Shown here piece by piece: positions 1 to 10,067 of a stretch of DNA of 49,841 nt. Numbering within the stretch: position 1 is the first letter of the stretch; each line of letters starts with the position of its first letter. The DNA comes from Oceanicaulis sp. (GTDB lineage: Bacteria > Pseudomonadota > Alphaproteobacteria > Caulobacterales > Maricaulaceae). Position numbers and translations under genes: made by a program. Where the stretch lies: assembly GCA_022565365.1 (NCBI GenBank), contig JAIUMW010000002.1:1-49841 (forward strand). The letters run 5' to 3'. The notes beneath the pieces were generated by a model. It saw nothing but the letters and a program-made list of their open reading frames with translations, had not been told where the DNA came from and ran no database searches.

Positions 1-2285
<2,285 letters not shown>

Positions 2286-2326
2286 GTCCGGGCTCCAGCC
2301 AAGCGGTGCGCCGGGGAGGGCGCACG

Positions 2327-2355
2327 AAAAAAGGGAGGCGGGCGGCCCGTCTCCC
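2327..2355 (-). terminator. Rho-independent terminator after rplU-rpmA
   Basis: On the minus strand a GC-rich hairpin has arms GGGAGACGG and CCGCCTCCC, with one A-C mismatch and a short loop. It is followed directly by six T residues. It lies about 70 nt past the rpmA stop and before the acetyltransferase gene. It should therefore end the ribosomal-protein transcript and separate it from the obgE operon. Confidence 0.85.
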
Positions 2356-2425
2356 CTCCTTCAGCCTTGTGCCGGACCGGACCGCCCCTGTCGGGTGAGG
2401 CGGTCTCGCGGCCTGGCGCGCCGCC

Positions 2426-2695
2426 CTATTCAGCCGCCTCGGCAAGCGGGGCGACGTTGACGAAGGTGCGCTGGTTGGCCTTGGTGCGGAACTCAACCCG
2501 GCCCTCGGTCAGGGCGAACAGGGTATGATCCTTGCCCATGCCGACATTGTCGCCGGGATAATATTTGGTGCCGCGCTGGCGCACGATGATATTGCCCGGG
2601 ATGACCGCCTGGCCGCCGGATTTCTTGACACCCAGGCGCCGGCCTGCGGAGTCGCGGCCGTTGCGTGAGGAGCCGCCTGCTTTTTTGTGAGCCAT
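2426..2695 (-). CDS. rpmA: 50S ribosomal protein L27
   Basis: L27 is a large-subunit protein whose N-terminal tail reaches the peptidyl-transferase centre. The 89-residue product starts with the universal [16 protein letters not shown] and contains the L27 core [15 protein letters not shown] and [12 protein letters not shown]. The N-terminus begins directly at MAHKK, with no cleavable extension of the kind known from Firmicutes. It is 31 nt downstream of rplU in the usual rplU-rpmA pair and is followed by a strong terminator. Confidence 0.98.
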   Translation of the reverse strand: MAHKKAGGSSRNGRDSAGRRLGVKKSGGQAVIPGNIIVRQRGTKYYPGDNVGMGKDHTLFALTEGRVEFRTKANQRTFVNVAPLAEAAE

Positions 2696-2726
2696 ATCCG
2701 CTCTCCTTCAATTGTGCGCAGACGCG

Positions 2727-3380
2727 TTACGCGCCGGCCAGTTCTTTCGCCTGGGCGATCCAGCCGCCCGATTCCGCTTTCGCCTTCACGCCGGCGATCT
2801 CGCCGTCCAGACGGTCGAGATCCGCTTCGGTCCACGCCGCCACCTGGGCGAACGTGGTGACGCCCGCCTCTGCCAGCTTCTTGGCGTAGGCCGGGCCGAC
2901 GCCGTTGAGCTGGGTCAGATCGTCCGCACCCGCTGCAGCCTTCGCTTTCGCCGGCGCTTTGGCGGGCTTGGCCTCAGCCTTCGCCGGCTTGGCGGGCGCG
3001 GCGTCCGGCGCCGGTTCGGCTGCGGGCTTGGCCGCTTTTTTCTTGCCGCCGAGCGCGGATTTCGCGCCGGGTTTCAGAATTTCGGCGATCGAGATCACCG
3101 TGATCCACTGGCGGTGGCCGCGCTTGCGGCGGTAATTCTGGCGGCGGCGCTTTTTGAATATGAGGACTTTCTTGTCTTTGCGCTCGTCGAGCACCTCAGC
3201 CGTCACCGACGCGCCATCCACGCCCGGCGCGCCCACAAGGGGGTCGCCCTCGCCGCCGATCATGAGCACCTGGTCAAACGTGACCACGTCGCCCGCTTCG
3301 GCGTCGAGCTTCTCCACGCGCAGGATGTCGCCTTGCGCCACCCGGTATTGTTTACCGCCGGTTTTGATCACCGCGTACAT
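2727..3380 (-). CDS. rplU: 50S ribosomal protein L21 with a helix-hairpin-helix C-terminal extension
   Basis: Residues 1-104 are a normal L21 (MYAVIKTGGKQYRVAQGD, then KVLIFKKRRRQNYRRKRGHR). L21 is usually about 103 residues, but this protein has 217. After the L21 domain comes an Ala/Lys/Pro-rich linker (about 110-150). A compact C-terminal segment follows (about 153-217) with LTQLNGVGPAYAKKLAEAGV, which resembles the helix-hairpin-helix domains that bind nucleic acid. Extended L21 proteins occur in other alphaproteobacteria. What the tail does is not known to me; binding rRNA or acting in assembly is inference. It is co-transcribed with rpmA. Confidence 0.96.
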   Translation of the reverse strand: MYAVIKTGGKQYRVAQGDILRVEKLDAEAGDVVTFDQVLMIGGEGDPLVGAPGVDGASVTAEVLDERKDKKVLIFKKRRRQNYRRKRGHRQWITVISIAEILKPGAKSALGGKKKAAKPAAEPAPDAAPAKPAKAEAKPAKAPAKAKAAAGADDLTQLNGVGPAYAKKLAEAGVTTFAQVAAWTEADLDRLDGEIAGVKAKAESGGWIAQAKELAGA

Positions 3381-3660
3381 AGGTCTCTTCCTTCTGATCC
3401 GGTACCGTGACCGCGCGCGCCCCGATTGAAGCGCTCATTTCGCGGGCCGGGCCCCTTTTTCTTCGCCGGTTCTGATCCGATCCGGCGTTGTGAACATGGC
3501 AACCGCACCCGGGGCGCAAGGCCATAGACCCTGCCCGCCGCAGCGCGAGCGCGCGATATAGGCGCATGGGCCATTGTGAGTCAATGCGCGCGCCTGCCTG
3601 CGCACGGCCCTGCGCGCTTGATTTCGCCGCCGGACTGCGCCACAAACCGCCCCGCCGCTC

Positions 3661-3750
<90 letters not shown>

Positions 3751-3911
3751 CACTTCCCCAAATCATCGTCCTCCCCCGCCGGGGATGTCCCGGAATAGCT
3801 GCCGGAGTTGGCGGATCGAGGCGGTCGGGCTGGTGACTCTGATCCCTGCCGAGGGCGGCGATTTTCCGTCCTCCCCGGCTGCTTTCCTCCAAAGCTGTTG
3901 ACTCGATTTGC
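3751..3911. repeat. 161-bp dispersed repeat, copy 1, abutting tRNA-Ser
   Basis: This stretch aligns without gaps to 12975-13135. By hand count about 125 of 161 positions match (roughly 78%). The shared block starts at CACTT(T/C)CCCAAAT and ends at CGATTTGC. Both copies are also preceded by CGCCA, which here is the 3' end of tRNA-Ser. Both are open in the same minus-strand frame, giving peptides that end in LGKCG. See the finding on this element. Confidence 0.75.
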
Positions 3912-3975
3912 ACCAGACACGCCTGAAATCGGCTTGGCGCCACTGCGGCTATGAGCCCGGCGACCAGGGTGCGTG

Positions 3976-4284
3976 TCAGCTCTTCCGGCGGCATTTCAGG
4001 GCGGCCTCGATGACGCCCCCGATCCACTCGAGCTCTTCAGGTTCCAGCTCCAGCAGCAGGCGGGAGATGTGACCATAGCGGGTCTGCTGGAGGGTGGAGC
4101 GTGGAAGGTCCGCGGCGACGAGCTCGGCCGGGTCGATCTCAAGGGCGACGGCAAGGCGCTCGATCATGGCGAAGCGGGTGCCAGATGCGCCGCTCTCGAT
4201 TTTGGATATCATGTAGACGCTGGCATCGACCGCTTCGGCCAGCTGCTGCTGGGTCATGCCAGCGCGGCGGCGGTGTGCCGCCAC
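3976..4284 (-). CDS. XRE-family helix-turn-helix regulator
   Basis: This is a 102-residue predicted cytoplasmic DNA-binding protein. Residues 9-60 form a Cro/C1-type HTH (MTQQQLAEAVDASVYMISKIE, shortened here by the preceding RRAG), with FAMIERLAVALEIDPAEL completing the fold. The C-terminal 40 residues are acidic, helical and without a recognised domain. The start is uncertain: GTG at 4282-4284 is the first canonical start after the in-frame stop, with a weak ribosome site. Homology-like residues (RLLGRL) continue upstream, so CTG at 4285-4287 is possible. No toxin or phage gene is adjacent, so its target is unknown. Confidence 0.85.
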   Translation of the reverse strand: MAAHRRRAGMTQQQLAEAVDASVYMISKIESGASGTRFAMIERLAVALEIDPAELVAADLPRSTLQQTRYGHISRLLLELEPEELEWIGGVIEAALKCRRKS

Positions 4285-4461
4285 CAGCCTGCCAAGGAGG
4301 CGCGAAAAGCGTCAGGGGTCACGCAGCCCGCCCTGGCGCCATGGCACGGGACGCTTCCAGCTCCCCGTGGCCCGAAAACGGGGTCAAGCTCACGAGGCCT
4401 TCAACAGCAAGCTTCGATTGGATGAAAAATGGGGTTCCGTCAGTGTGGGTTATTAAAATAA

Positions 4462-5535
4462 TCAATAGTCAGAGAGTGATATGAAAATATAATCATTCTC
4501 TCTTGTAACATAAACAGGCATTTCGGCCTCAAGAGCTGAGAGAAAGCTGTCGCTCTGGCCAGTCCGAAACACACCACTTACCCTCAATTGTGTCAGATCG
4601 CCGCGAATTTGTATCGGCTGCGTGAGGTAGCGATTGACTTCCCGAACGGCGTCGGGAATGGCTTCGTCTTCAAAAATGATCCGCCCGCTTCGCCAGCTTG
4701 TCGCCCGATCAATCTCGACGACTGATACTGTTCGCTCCGAGCTTCTGTTCCTGACGGTGATCTGCTCACCTGCCATGAGTGTTACGGGTGGCTCGCTGGC
4801 ACTGCGTTCAGCCGCGTTGGGTGTAGGGTGGTGATAGTGTTCCACTTCAACCAGGCCCTCCACCAGGAGCACGCTGACGGATTCGTCTTCGAGTCTGACA
4901 TCGAAGGCTGTTCCCAGTGCGGTTATGACCTGATTGCCCGCCCGCACGCGAAATGGCCGCGCCGCATCATGTGCAATATCAAAATGCGCCTGTCCGCGGC
5001 CCATAATTATTCGGCGTTCCTGATCGGAATATCGAACGTATATTAGACTATCGGTATTTAAAGTGATTACTGTATTGTCGACCAGTTCTATAACTTTTTG
5101 CTCTCCCACAGACGTTCTAATGGACTGTGTTTCGCGCGTAGTTTCATTTTGGGCGACATTGTCTTGAAATTCATCATTTGGACCGCCCAGCACCGCAACC
5201 ATCAACACAGCGATGCTGACGGTAATGATTGCCGCACAACCGGCCATGGCCCGATGCACCCAGTCATTGCGGCTGCAGCGCGCCGCCAGGGCGCTTTCGC
5301 GCATCGCCAGAATTCGAGGGTCCTGGCTGATCTCACCAGATGCTCTGAGCGCCATCACTGCGCGCGCGTAGGCGTCTTGATGGGCAGGGTCCGCATTGAG
5401 CCAGGCGTTCAACGCCATCAGCGACTCGTCATCATGCAGCCCGCCCGTCATTCGTTCAGCCCAGTGCAGGGCTGAACGCGAGAGCTCAATGTCTCTGTCA
5501 GGTGTTCTTGATGTGTTACGGTGCGATGGGTTCAT
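4462..5535 (-). CDS. FecR-family anti-sigma factor/signal transducer
   Basis: FecR proteins span the inner membrane. They hold the cognate ECF sigma factor until a ligand-loaded TonB receptor signals through their periplasmic part. This 357-residue protein has the cytoplasmic FecR N-terminal domain (HWAERMTGGL, LNAWLNADPAHQDAYARA), one membrane segment at about 97-118, a FecR beta domain at about 140-240 (ALGTAFDVRLEDESVSVLLVEG) and a C-terminal STN-like tail. Its ATG overlaps the stop of the sigma-factor gene (ATGA). The receptor with an STN domain lies divergently at 6408, completing a FecIRA-type set. Confidence 0.93.
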   Translation of the reverse strand: MNPSHRNTSRTPDRDIELSRSALHWAERMTGGLHDDESLMALNAWLNADPAHQDAYARAVMALRASGEISQDPRILAMRESALAARCSRNDWVHRAMAGCAAIITVSIAVLMVAVLGGPNDEFQDNVAQNETTRETQSIRTSVGEQKVIELVDNTVITLNTDSLIYVRYSDQERRIIMGRGQAHFDIAHDAARPFRVRAGNQVITALGTAFDVRLEDESVSVLLVEGLVEVEHYHHPTPNAAERSASEPPVTLMAGEQITVRNRSSERTVSVVEIDRATSWRSGRIIFEDEAIPDAVREVNRYLTQPIQIRGDLTQLRVSGVFRTGQSDSFLSALEAEMPVYVTRENDYIFISLSDY

Positions 5536-6068
5536 TTTCGAGCCCCTAAAAGATCATCTATTGACGCTATGGCCCGCACCATATGCTTCTCGACGGAGCT
5601 GACGGATACGCCAAGTCGTTGGGCTATTTCTCCGTACCTCAGCCCCTCAAAGCGCCTCAGCACGAATACGTGCCTGGTGCGCTCTGGAAGTTTCTCGAGC
5701 GCTTTCACCAGCGCGTTCACATCATCCTTTCCGATCAGGACGCGTTCCGGTGACAGAAACTGGTAGCCATGGAACGACTCGTTGAACTCAACATGCGCCA
5801 TCCGGTTTGAGGTGGATGCCCTGCGCCTGTCGTCCCGGACCAGATTAACGGCGATCTGAAAAATATAACCCTCAAGGTTGTCGACGTCAGCAAGATCCGC
5901 GCGCCGCGCCAGTCTGAGGAACACCTCCTGGACATAGTCATCCGGGTCAGTCCCCGGGGGCAGGCGCTTTCTCAAAAAAGCTCTCAGTGGCCCACGAAAA
6001 TGCGCCGCCAGGTCTTCCAGCCTGTTGTCGGCGTGCTCGTGCGCCTGAGATTTTTTGCTATCCGGCAT
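5532..6068 (-). CDS. ECF RNA polymerase sigma factor (FecI-like)
   Basis: Starting at the ATG at 6066-6068 gives 178 residues, typical for an ECF sigma factor. Region 2 is seen as PDDYVQEVFLRLARR and DNLEGYIFQIAVNLVRDDRR. Region 4 is LPERTRHVFVLRRFEGLRYGE followed by IAQRLGVSVSSVEKHMVRAI. The frame stays open to 6239, but the extra 57 codons show no sigma-factor similarity, so I exclude them. The gene overlaps the FecR gene by ATGA and is divergent from the TBDR at 6408. The likely role is to activate that receptor gene and perhaps the metalloprotease when the receptor senses its substrate. Confidence 0.94.
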   Translation of the reverse strand: MPDSKKSQAHEHADNRLEDLAAHFRGPLRAFLRKRLPPGTDPDDYVQEVFLRLARRADLADVDNLEGYIFQIAVNLVRDDRRRASTSNRMAHVEFNESFHGYQFLSPERVLIGKDDVNALVKALEKLPERTRHVFVLRRFEGLRYGEIAQRLGVSVSSVEKHMVRAIASIDDLLGARK

Positions 6069-6407
6069 ACGTTGTCTCTGAGGCGGCCATAGACAGGCCC
6101 TGTCTAACACTGACGCAGCCTCGGCCCTTTTCCTCACCAAAATGCTGATGTTTCCGCCGCACAATGTCAGTGTCCTTGGCGCGCGGACCGGCGCCACGGG
6201 CGCGTCAATCTGGTTCATGATGCTAAAAGGCAAATCCAAACAACAGGCTATGTAAATCTCGCTCCGCCTCTCGATGTAACGAATATGCTACAAAAATCTG
6301 AAATTGATGTGGATCAAGGGGCGCGCCCCGTCTTGATCTGTGAGCGGCGCCATTGTGCCGGTCAGCCAGCGGTGAAAACGCCGCGTGATCAATCGGGGAA
6401 AAAGGTA
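6069..6407. promoter_or_regulatory. Divergent promoter region between sigma factor and TBDR
   Basis: These 339 bases separate the starts of the ECF sigma gene (minus) and the STN-type TBDR (plus). The stretch at about 6225-6320 is clearly more AT-rich than its surroundings and is the best place for promoters. I could not fix a -35/-10 pair with confidence. The ribosome site of the TBDR is AAAAAGG just before the ATG at 6408. No other gene is visible. Confidence 0.4.
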
Positions 6408-9400
6408 ATGGCAAAACGATTCACCGGGCGGAGCCTGCGGGCTTGGGCGATGGCAGGGGCGGCGGGCGCGGCCTTGGTGCTTGGCGGGGTTGGTCATGCG
6501 CAGGGCAGCCTTCCGAGCGAGCCCGTACGATATGACATACGGACAGGCAGCCTCGCCGAGGCGTTGGAGATTTATGCCATCCAGACCGATCTGGAGCTCT
6601 TTTCACCGTCCGAGCTCCTGCGAGGCCGGTCGGCGACCCCGTTGCGCGGTGATTACAGCCCCGCTGAGGCGCTTGAGCTATTGCTGCAAGGCACGAGTTT
6701 GACCTGGCGCATCAATGAACATGGTACGTTGATCATTGGCGAGGGGGGCGGCCTTCAGCCGATCTCCAACGTGTCGGGAAGCAGCCAGGCGAGCCGAACG
6801 AGCGGATCTCATGGCGCCGCGGCCGGCGCCCAGCAGCGAGTTGACGCCGGCGGGATGCAGGAGCTGGCGGCTGGAAATGGCGTTATTACCGGCAGGGTCA
6901 CCGACGCCCAGTCGGGCGCGCCTCTGCCCGGTGCGATTGTCCGGATCGGCGGAAGCAACAGGTCCAGCTCTGCAGACGCTCGCGGATTTTACCGGCTGCC
7001 TTCGCTGCCCGCTGGCGAGCATGAGCTGGAGGTCGATTATATCGGCGCCAGCCTCTATCGCCGGACTGTGACCCTCGCGCGCCAGGGCCAGATCACCGAA
7101 GATTTTTCGATCAGCACGACCACCGATGTAATTACCGTACAGGGGTATCGTTCGTCACTGGCGAGGGCGCTGAGCCAGCAACGGGCCGCTGCTAACGCAT
7201 CGACGATCGTGTCTGCTGATCTTCTGGGCAGTTTTCCAGCCGGAACCGTGTCAGAATCCCTGCGCCGTCTTCCCGGCGTGGCGTTTACACGCGACGACGA
7301 TACCGGTGAGGGATCAGGCATTACGGTCCGCGGGTTCGGGTCGGAAGCCATCAATATTCAGCTGAACGGCCTCGATCTCCAGGGCACGGGCTTCACGCGC
7401 TCCATAGACCTTTCCGGGGTTCTGGCCGGCAATATCTCTCAGGTGACTATCCAGAAATCCCTCCTGCCAAGCATGGAATCGACCGGTTCAGGCGGTCTGG
7501 TCCAGATCGAGACGCGTTCAGGCCTGGATTACGATGAAACCACGTTTTCAATAGGCGCCCAGCGGACGCAGGGTTTCGACAGTTATTTTGGCGGGCAAAA
7601 TCAGATCAATGCGACGGCGGCATATCAGTTCACGCCGACATTTGGCGTTGTCGGCGTTATTCAATATCGTGAAACGGATCAGAATAATATAGACGCCGCC
7701 TGGTTGAATACAACGCCGCCTGTTCTGCCTGCAGGATTCACGAACGTCATCCTGATACCATCCAGCAACAGCTTTCCGTTCGACCCCGAGTTTGACGAAG
7801 CGCTGCTGCGCGGCGCCACCTACCAGTTCCGCGACCGGAATGAAAGCAATCTCACGGCGTCGCTGAACTTTGCCTGGGACATCGCCGATCATACCCGGCT
7901 CAGGCTGGACGTCCAACATATCCGCCGGGAGGCAACCAATACGGCTGCGCGGGCGCAGCTGGGCTTTACGGTCACCGGCCAACCGGCGCCCATCGCCGAG
8001 CTGGGCGGTGAGGAGCGCCAGCGCTTCTTCCTCAACAATTTTCAGCGCAATCTGGGTCTGACCTCCTCCGACATTTCGACCGAGATCTCATCCATCAGCC
8101 TTCGCGGGGAAACGGATATCGGATCCTGGGGATTCCGTTACGGCGCCGGTACGACACGGACAGTGTCGCGGTCGGAGAATATCAATCTCACCCTCACTGG
8201 CGTGGTGCAGTCGGATCTGGCCAACATTATTGATCCGGACACCATACAGCTTGCTCCAAACTCTCAGGGGGTTCAGCGCGTCATTGATGGCGGGATGCTC
8301 GTCGTCGGCGATAATCTGCCGGTGCTCTCTCTCAGCGCCGAAGGCATGCAGAGGCTTTTTGACGCCGAAGCGCAAGAAGTCACGATCGCATCGCGCGCCC
8401 GGAGCAATGATCCGACCGAAGCCTATACCCTGAATGCCTCAGCCCAATACAATTTTGGCTCGGGACTCTTCGATTATCTGAAGGTGGGCGGCAAGTATGA
8501 CCGCAGTGAGCGCAGCAGCCTTTTCGACACCTTCCCGACGTCAGCGGCGGCGCTTCCAACCAGTGAAAGCTATATTCGTGTGGCCGGTCAGGGCGCCAGG
8601 CTCACAGAGCTGGGCATCGGGTCGCTAAACTCCCAGGATCTCTCGGTTGTAGGGGGGGGCGGCCGTTCTGTGCCCTCTATCGACTTGGAGATGGCGAGGG
8701 CGATCTTCGATGCGCTTCCAGCGCTCGCGGCTGGTGGGCGTTACAATTTCACGGACCGATCCGCACTGGATCCGATCATGGATTCCGGCGCGAGCCGGCC
8801 GTCGCGCACTGTCGAGGAAACCTTTGCGGGATATGTTGAGGGCCTCATTCGCATTGGCCGGCTGGAGCTGGCCGGCGGCGTGCGGTATGAGCGCAAAGAC
8901 CGTGTTGGCCGCACGATCACGCTCCCGTCCTTTACAACGGAAGACGGCGCGCTGCCTCGCGAGGTCATGATCAACGCCGGCCTGGTGACATTTCAGGACA
9001 CAGGCGGCGTCCAGGACACCTGGACGCCGAGCGCCCTGGCGACGTGGCGTCACAACGACCAGCTGGTGGCGAGGCTGGGTTACTTCCGCTCCACAATCAA
9101 TCCGGACTTCAGGCTGATCAGGCGCGGCACCCAGTACTTCGTCAATCTGACCACCACGACGCCATTGGCTATCTTGCGCGAGGCCAATCCGGACTTGCAG
9201 CCGTCTGTGACGGACAATTTCGACCTGGATATAGCCTATTACTTCCGGGACACGCCCGGCCTGGTCCGGCTGGCGTTCTTCTACAAGGACATCTCAAACA
9301 ACTTCACCAGCGTCTTGCTCGCCGACGAACCGGCGGATGTGCGGCAGCGCGTGTTAGACTTTTTCGCACCGCTTGAGGAATTTCAGCCTGGCATCACGAA

Positions 9401-9992
9401 CTTGCCGGACGACACCGAGTTTCGCTTGAACCGGCCTCAGAACGGTGAAGGCGGCTATACGTGGGGTGTCGAGGCCGAGGTCATCCGCCAGCTTGATTTT
9501 CTGCCCGGCTTTCTCAGTGACTTCGGTGTGCTGCTGAACCTGACCTATACAGACGGCAGCTTTCCGACACTGGTGAATGGCCGCAATGATGACAGCCAGC
9601 TGGTGACGATCAGCCTGGACAGGCCGCTGGCCAATCAGGCCAGATGGGCGGGGACTGCGTCGCTAAACTACGAACGTGGACCCTTCTCGGGCCGTGTTAT
9701 TTACACATATCAGTCCGTCACTGTGAACTCATACAGCCCGCTTGATCTGAATACGATTACGCCCGAGTTCTCGACCTTGGACTTCCGGGCCGACTATTCA
9801 CTTGAGCGCTGGGGCGGCCGGTTCAACTTGTATCTGCAAGGCAATGACTTGCTCAGAGGGCCGCGCGATGCGGATATCCGCAGTGCGACCGCGTCGACAT
9901 ACGGCCAGTCGGACGCCGACTTCTTCTTTCCGGGAACAGTACAGTACCGGGGAGGCAGGACAATCATGGCCGGCGTACGCGCGACTTTTTAG
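6408..9992 (+). CDS. TonB-dependent receptor with STN signalling domain and carboxypeptidase-like regulatory domain
   Basis: This is an outer-membrane importer and sensor of 1194 residues. A signal peptide covers about 1-32. An STN domain follows at about 40-110 (YDIRTGSLAEALEIYA, ELLLQGTSLTWRI), the part that contacts FecR. A CarboxypepD_reg-like fold lies at about 158-225 (ITGRVTDAQSGAPLPGAIVRI). The plug is at about 240-370 (SESLRRLPGVAFTRDD, ITVRGFGSEAI). A long beta-barrel ends in the terminal aromatic VRATF. The start was chosen at ATG 6408, with AAGG just upstream and a signal peptide right behind it. Paired with the divergent sigma/FecR genes and followed by a secreted metalloprotease, a peptide-type ligand is plausible but not proven. 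Confidence 0.95.
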   Translation: MAKRFTGRSLRAWAMAGAAGAALVLGGVGHAQGSLPSEPVRYDIRTGSLAEALEIYAIQTDLELFSPSELLRGRSATPLRGDYSPAEALELLLQGTSLTWRINEHGTLIIGEGGGLQPISNVSGSSQASRTSGSHGAAAGAQQRVDAGGMQELAAGNGVITGRVTDAQSGAPLPGAIVRIGGSNRSSSADARGFYRLPSLPAGEHELEVDYIGASLYRRTVTLARQGQITEDFSISTTTDVITVQGYRSSLARALSQQRAAANASTIVSADLLGSFPAGTVSESLRRLPGVAFTRDDDTGEGSGITVRGFGSEAINIQLNGLDLQGTGFTRSIDLSGVLAGNISQVTIQKSLLPSMESTGSGGLVQIETRSGLDYDETTFSIGAQRTQGFDSYFGGQNQINATAAYQFTPTFGVVGVIQYRETDQNNIDAAWLNTTPPVLPAGFTNVILIPSSNSFPFDPEFDEALLRGATYQFRDRNESNLTASLNFAWDIADHTRLRLDVQHIRREATNTAARAQLGFTVTGQPAPIAELGGEERQRFFLNNFQRNLGLTSSDISTEISSISLRGETDIGSWGFRYGAGTTRTVSRSENINLTLTGVVQSDLANIIDPDTIQLAPNSQGVQRVIDGGMLVVGDNLPVLSLSAEGMQRLFDAEAQEVTIASRARSNDPTEAYTLNASAQYNFGSGLFDYLKVGGKYDRSERSSLFDTFPTSAAALPTSESYIRVAGQGARLTELGIGSLNSQDLSVVGGGGRSVPSIDLEMARAIFDALPALAAGGRYNFTDRSALDPIMDSGASRPSRTVEETFAGYVEGLIRIGRLELAGGVRYERKDRVGRTITLPSFTTEDGALPREVMINAGLVTFQDTGGVQDTWTPSALATWRHNDQLVARLGYFRSTINPDFRLIRRGTQYFVNLTTTTPLAILREANPDLQPSVTDNFDLDIAYYFRDTPGLVRLAFFYKDISNNFTSVLLADEPADVRQRVLDFFAPLEEFQPGITNLPDDTEFRLNRPQNGEGGYTWGVEAEVIRQLDFLPGFLSDFGVLLNLTYTDGSFPTLVNGRNDDSQLVTISLDRPLANQARWAGTASLNYERGPFSGRVIYTYQSVTVNSYSPLDLNTITPEFSTLDFRADYSLERWGGRFNLYLQGNDLLRGPRDADIRSATASTYGQSDADFFFPGTVQYRGGRTIMAGVRATF

Positions 9993-10007
9993 GCAACGTT
10001 CAAACCA

Positions 10008-10044
10008 GGCGGCGGCGCGCAAGGCTGAATCGTGCGCCGCCGCC
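10008..10044 (+). terminator. GC-rich hairpin after the TBDR gene
   Basis: Perfect 11-bp arms GGCGGCGGCGC (10008-10018) and GCGCCGCCGCC (10034-10044) enclose a 15-nt loop. It lies 15 nt after the TBDR stop and just before the metalloprotease start. There is no T-run, so it may attenuate transcription or protect the mRNA end between the two genes rather than terminate fully. Confidence 0.5.
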
Positions 10045-10067
10045 CAATCACCTTTCATACAAAGCGA

